From: Falsiroseomonas sp.
Lineage (GTDB): Bacteria; Pseudomonadota; Alphaproteobacteria; Acetobacterales; Acetobacteraceae
DNA: 36,694 bases
Direction: 5' to 3'
Assembly (NCBI RefSeq): GCF_030695085.1
Contig: NZ_JAUYTS010000062.1
Coordinates: 1 to 36,694 of the forward strand
A model generated the notes under the pieces. The model was not told the origin of the DNA. It worked only from the letters and a program-made list of their open reading frames with translations, and ran no database searches. This document shows, piece after piece, positions 34,188 through 36,694 of the stretch (position 1 is its first letter; each line of letters opens with the position of its first letter). Position numbers and translations under genes: made by a program.

Positions 34188-35446
34188 GCGCGCTGCAAAT
34201 CCAATCCGGCCTCGGCCTGCTGGCGCTCACCGCGCTCGCCTGGGCGCTCGGCGGCTTCCAGCGGCGCGTCTCCTGGCGCGTCCTGCTGGCGGGGCTGGGG
34301 CTGCCGATCCTGTTCGCCGCGGCGCTGCTGCACATCCCGCCGCTGCGGGCCGGCTTCGCCCTGCTCAGCCGCGCGGTGGAAGCGCTGGCGGCCGCCACGC
34401 GCGCCGGCACCAGCTTCGTCTTCGGCTATCTCGGCGGCGGGCCATTGCCCTTCACGGAGCCCTTCCCCGGCGCCGGCTTCATCCTGTTCTTCCAGGGCCT
34501 GCCACTGGTGCTCGTGGTCGGCGCGCTGGCCGCGGTGCTGTACCATTGGCGCGTCATCCCGGTGATCGTGCAGGCGCTGGCGCGGCTGCTGACGCGCGCC
34601 TTCGGCCTGGGCGGCGCCGCCGGCTTAGCCACCGCGGCCAATGTCTTCGTCGGCATGGTGGAGGCGCCGTTGCTGGTGCGGCCCTGGCTGGCGCGGCTTT
34701 CGGCCAGCGAGATGTTCGTGGTGATGACCGCGGGGCTGGCCACCATCGCCGGCAACATGCTGGTGGTCTACGCCGTGATCATCGCCCCGGTGGTGCCGGA
34801 TGCCGCCGGCCAGTTGCTGACCGCCAGCCTGATCTCGGCGCCTGCCGCCGTGCTGGTGGCGCTGCTGATGCGCCCGGCGCAGGCCGCGCCCGATGCGCTG
34901 GAACCGGATGCGCTGGAACAGGCCACCGCTGCGCCACGGCTGTATGACAGCACGATGGAGGCGCTGATGCGCGGCACGCAGGATGGCCTGACCCTGCTGC
35001 TCGGCATCATGGCGACGCTGATCGTCTTCGTGGCCCTGGTGGCGCTGGCGAACATGGTGCTGGAGCCGCTGACCGGGCTGACCTTGCAGGCCATTGGCGC
35101 CACGCTGTTCTGGCCGCTGGCCTTTGCCATGGGCATCCCGGCGGAGCAGGCCGGGGTGGTCGCCGCCTCGCTCGGCACCAAGCTCGTGATCAATGAATTC
35201 GTCGCCTATCTCGAACTCGCGCAATCCGGCGGGCTGGGGCTGAGCGAAAGATCGCGGCTGATCCTGACCTATGCGCTGTGCGGCTTCACCAACTTCGCAT
35301 CGCTGGGCATCATGCTGGGCGGCATGGTGGCGATGTGCCCGGAACGCCGCGCGGATATCGTGAAGCTCGGCCTGCCGGCGCTGCTGGCGGCCACCATCGC
35401 CTGCTGCATGACGGGCGCGGTGGTCGGGCTGCTGACGCCACCCTGA
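34184..35446 (+). CDS. CNT-family nucleoside transporter (NupC-like)
   Basis: 420 aa, normal length. Concentrative nucleoside transporters import nucleosides with H+ or Na+. Family motifs seen are ATAANVFVGMVEAPLLVRPWL near residue 150, SEMFVVMTAGLATIAGNMLVVYA, the TLLLGIMATLIVFVALVALAN region, TKLVINEFVAYLEL and YALCGFTNFASLGIMLGGM. All are standard for CNT proteins. A short hydrophilic loop (about 228-250) separates the halves. It starts within the rmuC stop (ATGA) and ends 11 bases before ridA, so it is likely in one operon with both. Confidence 0.93.
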   Translation: MSALQIQSGLGLLALTALAWALGGFQRRVSWRVLLAGLGLPILFAAALLHIPPLRAGFALLSRAVEALAAATRAGTSFVFGYLGGGPLPFTEPFPGAGFILFFQGLPLVLVVGALAAVLYHWRVIPVIVQALARLLTRAFGLGGAAGLATAANVFVGMVEAPLLVRPWLARLSASEMFVVMTAGLATIAGNMLVVYAVIIAPVVPDAAGQLLTASLISAPAAVLVALLMRPAQAAPDALEPDALEQATAAPRLYDSTMEALMRGTQDGLTLLLGIMATLIVFVALVALANMVLEPLTGLTLQAIGATLFWPLAFAMGIPAEQAGVVAASLGTKLVINEFVAYLELAQSGGLGLSERSRLILTYALCGFTNFASLGIMLGGMVAMCPERRADIVKLGLPALLAATIACCMTGAVVGLLTPP

Positions 35447-35457
35447 GAGGGAAGACC

Positions 35458-35850
35458 ATGTTCGAGATCTTCGGCCCGCCACCCCCCGGCTCGCCCCGCC
35501 CCTTCAGCGAGGCGACGCGCGTCGGCGGGATGGTGTTCGTCTCCGGCCATTCCGCCCCGCACGACCCGGCCAACGGCATTTTGCGCGGCGCGACGCCGGC
35601 GGAGGAGGTGCGGAACGCCCTGGCCAAGGTCGCCACCATCCTGGCCGCCGCGGGCAGCAGCCTGGACCGCGTGGTGCAGATGACCATGCTGATCACCGAC
35701 CCGGCCGATTACGCCGCGCTCAACGCCGAATATGTGAAGCATTTCCCGAACGGTCTGCCGGCGCGCCACACCGCGCGCTTCGGCGTGCCGACCGAAGCCC
35801 GCGTCGCCTTCGCCTGCATCGCCCTGGCCGGAGAGACCACCCATGCGTAG
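35458..35850 (+). CDS. RidA family protein (enamine/imine deaminase)
   Basis: 130 aa, usual RidA length. RidA hydrolyses reactive enamines/imines made by PLP enzymes. The fold signatures are PRPFSEATRVGGMVFVSGHSA, EEVRNALAKVATILAAAGSSLDRVVQMTMLI and the late PARHTARFGVPTEARVAFACIAL with the catalytic-type arginine in the PAR motif. The exact RidA subfamily is uncertain; the segment after the PAR motif differs from E. coli RidA. A GAGAGGGAAG site precedes the ATG. It overlaps the aminotransferase gene by eight bases, which fits protection against that enzyme's by-products (inference). Confidence 0.9.
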   Translation: MFEIFGPPPPGSPRPFSEATRVGGMVFVSGHSAPHDPANGILRGATPAEEVRNALAKVATILAAAGSSLDRVVQMTMLITDPADYAALNAEYVKHFPNGLPARHTARFGVPTEARVAFACIALAGETTHA

Positions 35851-36694
35851 CCACCTGATCCAGCGCAATTTGCGGCAGGACCCGCCGCTCGCCCTGCGCG
35901 GCGAGGGCATCTTCCTCCATGACTCCAACGGAAAGACCATCATCGATGGCTCCGGCGGCGCCGCGGTGGCCTGCCTCGGCCATGGCCATCCCCGCGTGCT
36001 GGAGGCGATGCGCGCGCAGATGGACAGGCTGACCTACGCCCACACCGCGCTGTATTCCTGCGAAAGCGCGGAGGCGCTGGCCGATCTGGTGCTGGAAGGC
36101 GAGCCGGGCGGGCTGAGTCAGCTTTACCTGTGCTCCTCCGGCTCGGAGGCGATGGAAGCCGCCCTGAAGCTGTCCCGCCAGTATTTCTGGGAAATCGGCC
36201 AGCCGAACCGCCAGAAATACATCGCGCGGCGGCAGAGCTATCACGGCAATACCCTCGGCGCGCTGGCGGCCGGCGGCAATGCGATGCGGAAGGCGATCTA
36301 CCAGCCGATCCTGTCCGACGCCTTCAGCCATGTCGCGCCCTGCTACGCCTATCGCGACCGTGGCGCGGCGGAATCGGATGCGGATTACGTCGCCCGCCTG
36401 GCGGCGGAGCTGGAGGCGGAATTCCAGCGCCTCGGCCCGGACAGCGTGATCGCCTTCATCGCGGAGCCGGTGGTCGGCGCCACGCTCGGCTGCGTCACCG
36501 CCCTGCCCGGCTACTTCGCCGCCATGCGCGCGGTCTGCGACCGGCATGGCGCGCTGCTGATCCTGGACGAGGTGATGTGCGGCATGGGCCGCACCGGCAC
36601 CATGCATGCCTGGGAACAGGAAGGCGTCACGCCGGACATCCAGGTGATCGCCAAGGGTCTCGGCGGCGGCTACCAGCCGATCGGCGGCATCCTG
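35843..36694 (+). CDS. Class III PLP-dependent aminotransferase, 3' end cut by the window
   Basis: 284 residues are present; the gene continues past the window end. Fold type I, class III transaminase: IFLHDSNGKTIIDGSGGAAVACLGHGHP at the start, YLCSSGSEAMEAALKLSRQYF, RRQSYHGNTLGALA, IAEPVVGATLGCV, LLILDEVMCGMGRTGTMHAWE, and DIQVIAKGLGGGYQPIGG with the PLP lysine K271. Substrates of this class include omega-amino acids, diamines and ornithine; the sequence does not decide. The ATG overlaps ridA by eight bases, so it is in the same operon. Confidence 0.93.
   Translation, partial: MRSHLIQRNLRQDPPLALRGEGIFLHDSNGKTIIDGSGGAAVACLGHGHPRVLEAMRAQMDRLTYAHTALYSCESAEALADLVLEGEPGGLSQLYLCSSGSEAMEAALKLSRQYFWEIGQPNRQKYIARRQSYHGNTLGALAAGGNAMRKAIYQPILSDAFSHVAPCYAYRDRGAAESDADYVARLAAELEAEFQRLGPDSVIAFIAEPVVGATLGCVTALPGYFAAMRAVCDRHGALLILDEVMCGMGRTGTMHAWEQEGVTPDIQVIAKGLGGGYQPIGGIL

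Overview
The window is high-GC bacterial DNA that fits an alphaproteobacterium, most likely an Acetobacteraceae (Roseomonas-like) member. This rests on the codon bias, a System I cytochrome c maturation operon, a DUF1674/SDHAF4 protein, a PhnA-like membrane protein, a Bug-type solute receptor, and the rsmB, rpe, heparinase-like and purH genes lying in the order I remember from that class. No search was run, so the assignment is by recognition. I see no rRNA, tRNA, CRISPR array, transposase or phage gene. No stretch longer than about 300 bases lacks a gene.

Layout. 1-2206: a double hairpin and a YjbH-family envelope protein. 2207-7656 (minus): ccmC-D-E-F-G-H-I for c-type cytochrome maturation, including a 48-residue ccmD. 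Most junctions are 4-base stop/start overlaps, and the one large gap (ccmG-ccmH) is filled with hairpins. 7767-9346 (plus): a tight run of YciI, EVE, GFA and Rieske proteins. 9521-11243: an orphan tricarboxylate-type receptor facing a SAM methyltransferase. 11257-14155: acs, with a 16-bp tandem array and an 18-bp inverted repeat upstream, and a 15-bp tandem array downstream that encodes the tail of a convergent EAL protein. 14300-17458: MFS transporter, SDHAF4-like protein, HtpX protease and a small membrane protein. 17460-19741 (minus): an ArnT-like lipid-linked glycosyltransferase coupled to a DedA protein. 19791-25561 (plus): rsmB, an Lrp regulator, a small membrane protein, rpe, a heparinase II/III-like protein and a GT4 glycosyltransferase. 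25611-29348: two unknown membrane proteins, ahcY with a candidate SahR-type operator, and a nitroreductase. 29514-31088: purH. 31148-33072: a bicarbonate cassette (SbtA permease, PII-like SbtB, beta carbonic anhydrase). 33159-36694: rmuC, with a probable CTG start, a CNT nucleoside transporter, RidA and a class III aminotransferase cut by the window end.

How the parts work together. The ccm operon exports and attaches haem for respiratory cytochromes. acs, ahcY, purH and rpe are central metabolism. The sbtA-sbtB-carbonic anhydrase set looks like a regulated bicarbonate import and interconversion module without RuBisCO or carboxysome genes nearby. The ArnT-like/DedA pair and the GT4 enzyme suggest envelope glycan or lipid modification. 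RidA probably protects against reactive enamines made by PLP enzymes such as the aminotransferase it overlaps. The most unusual features are the repeat arrays on both sides of acs, the bicarbonate cassette, the candidate ahcY operator, and several duplications and palindromes at gene ends.
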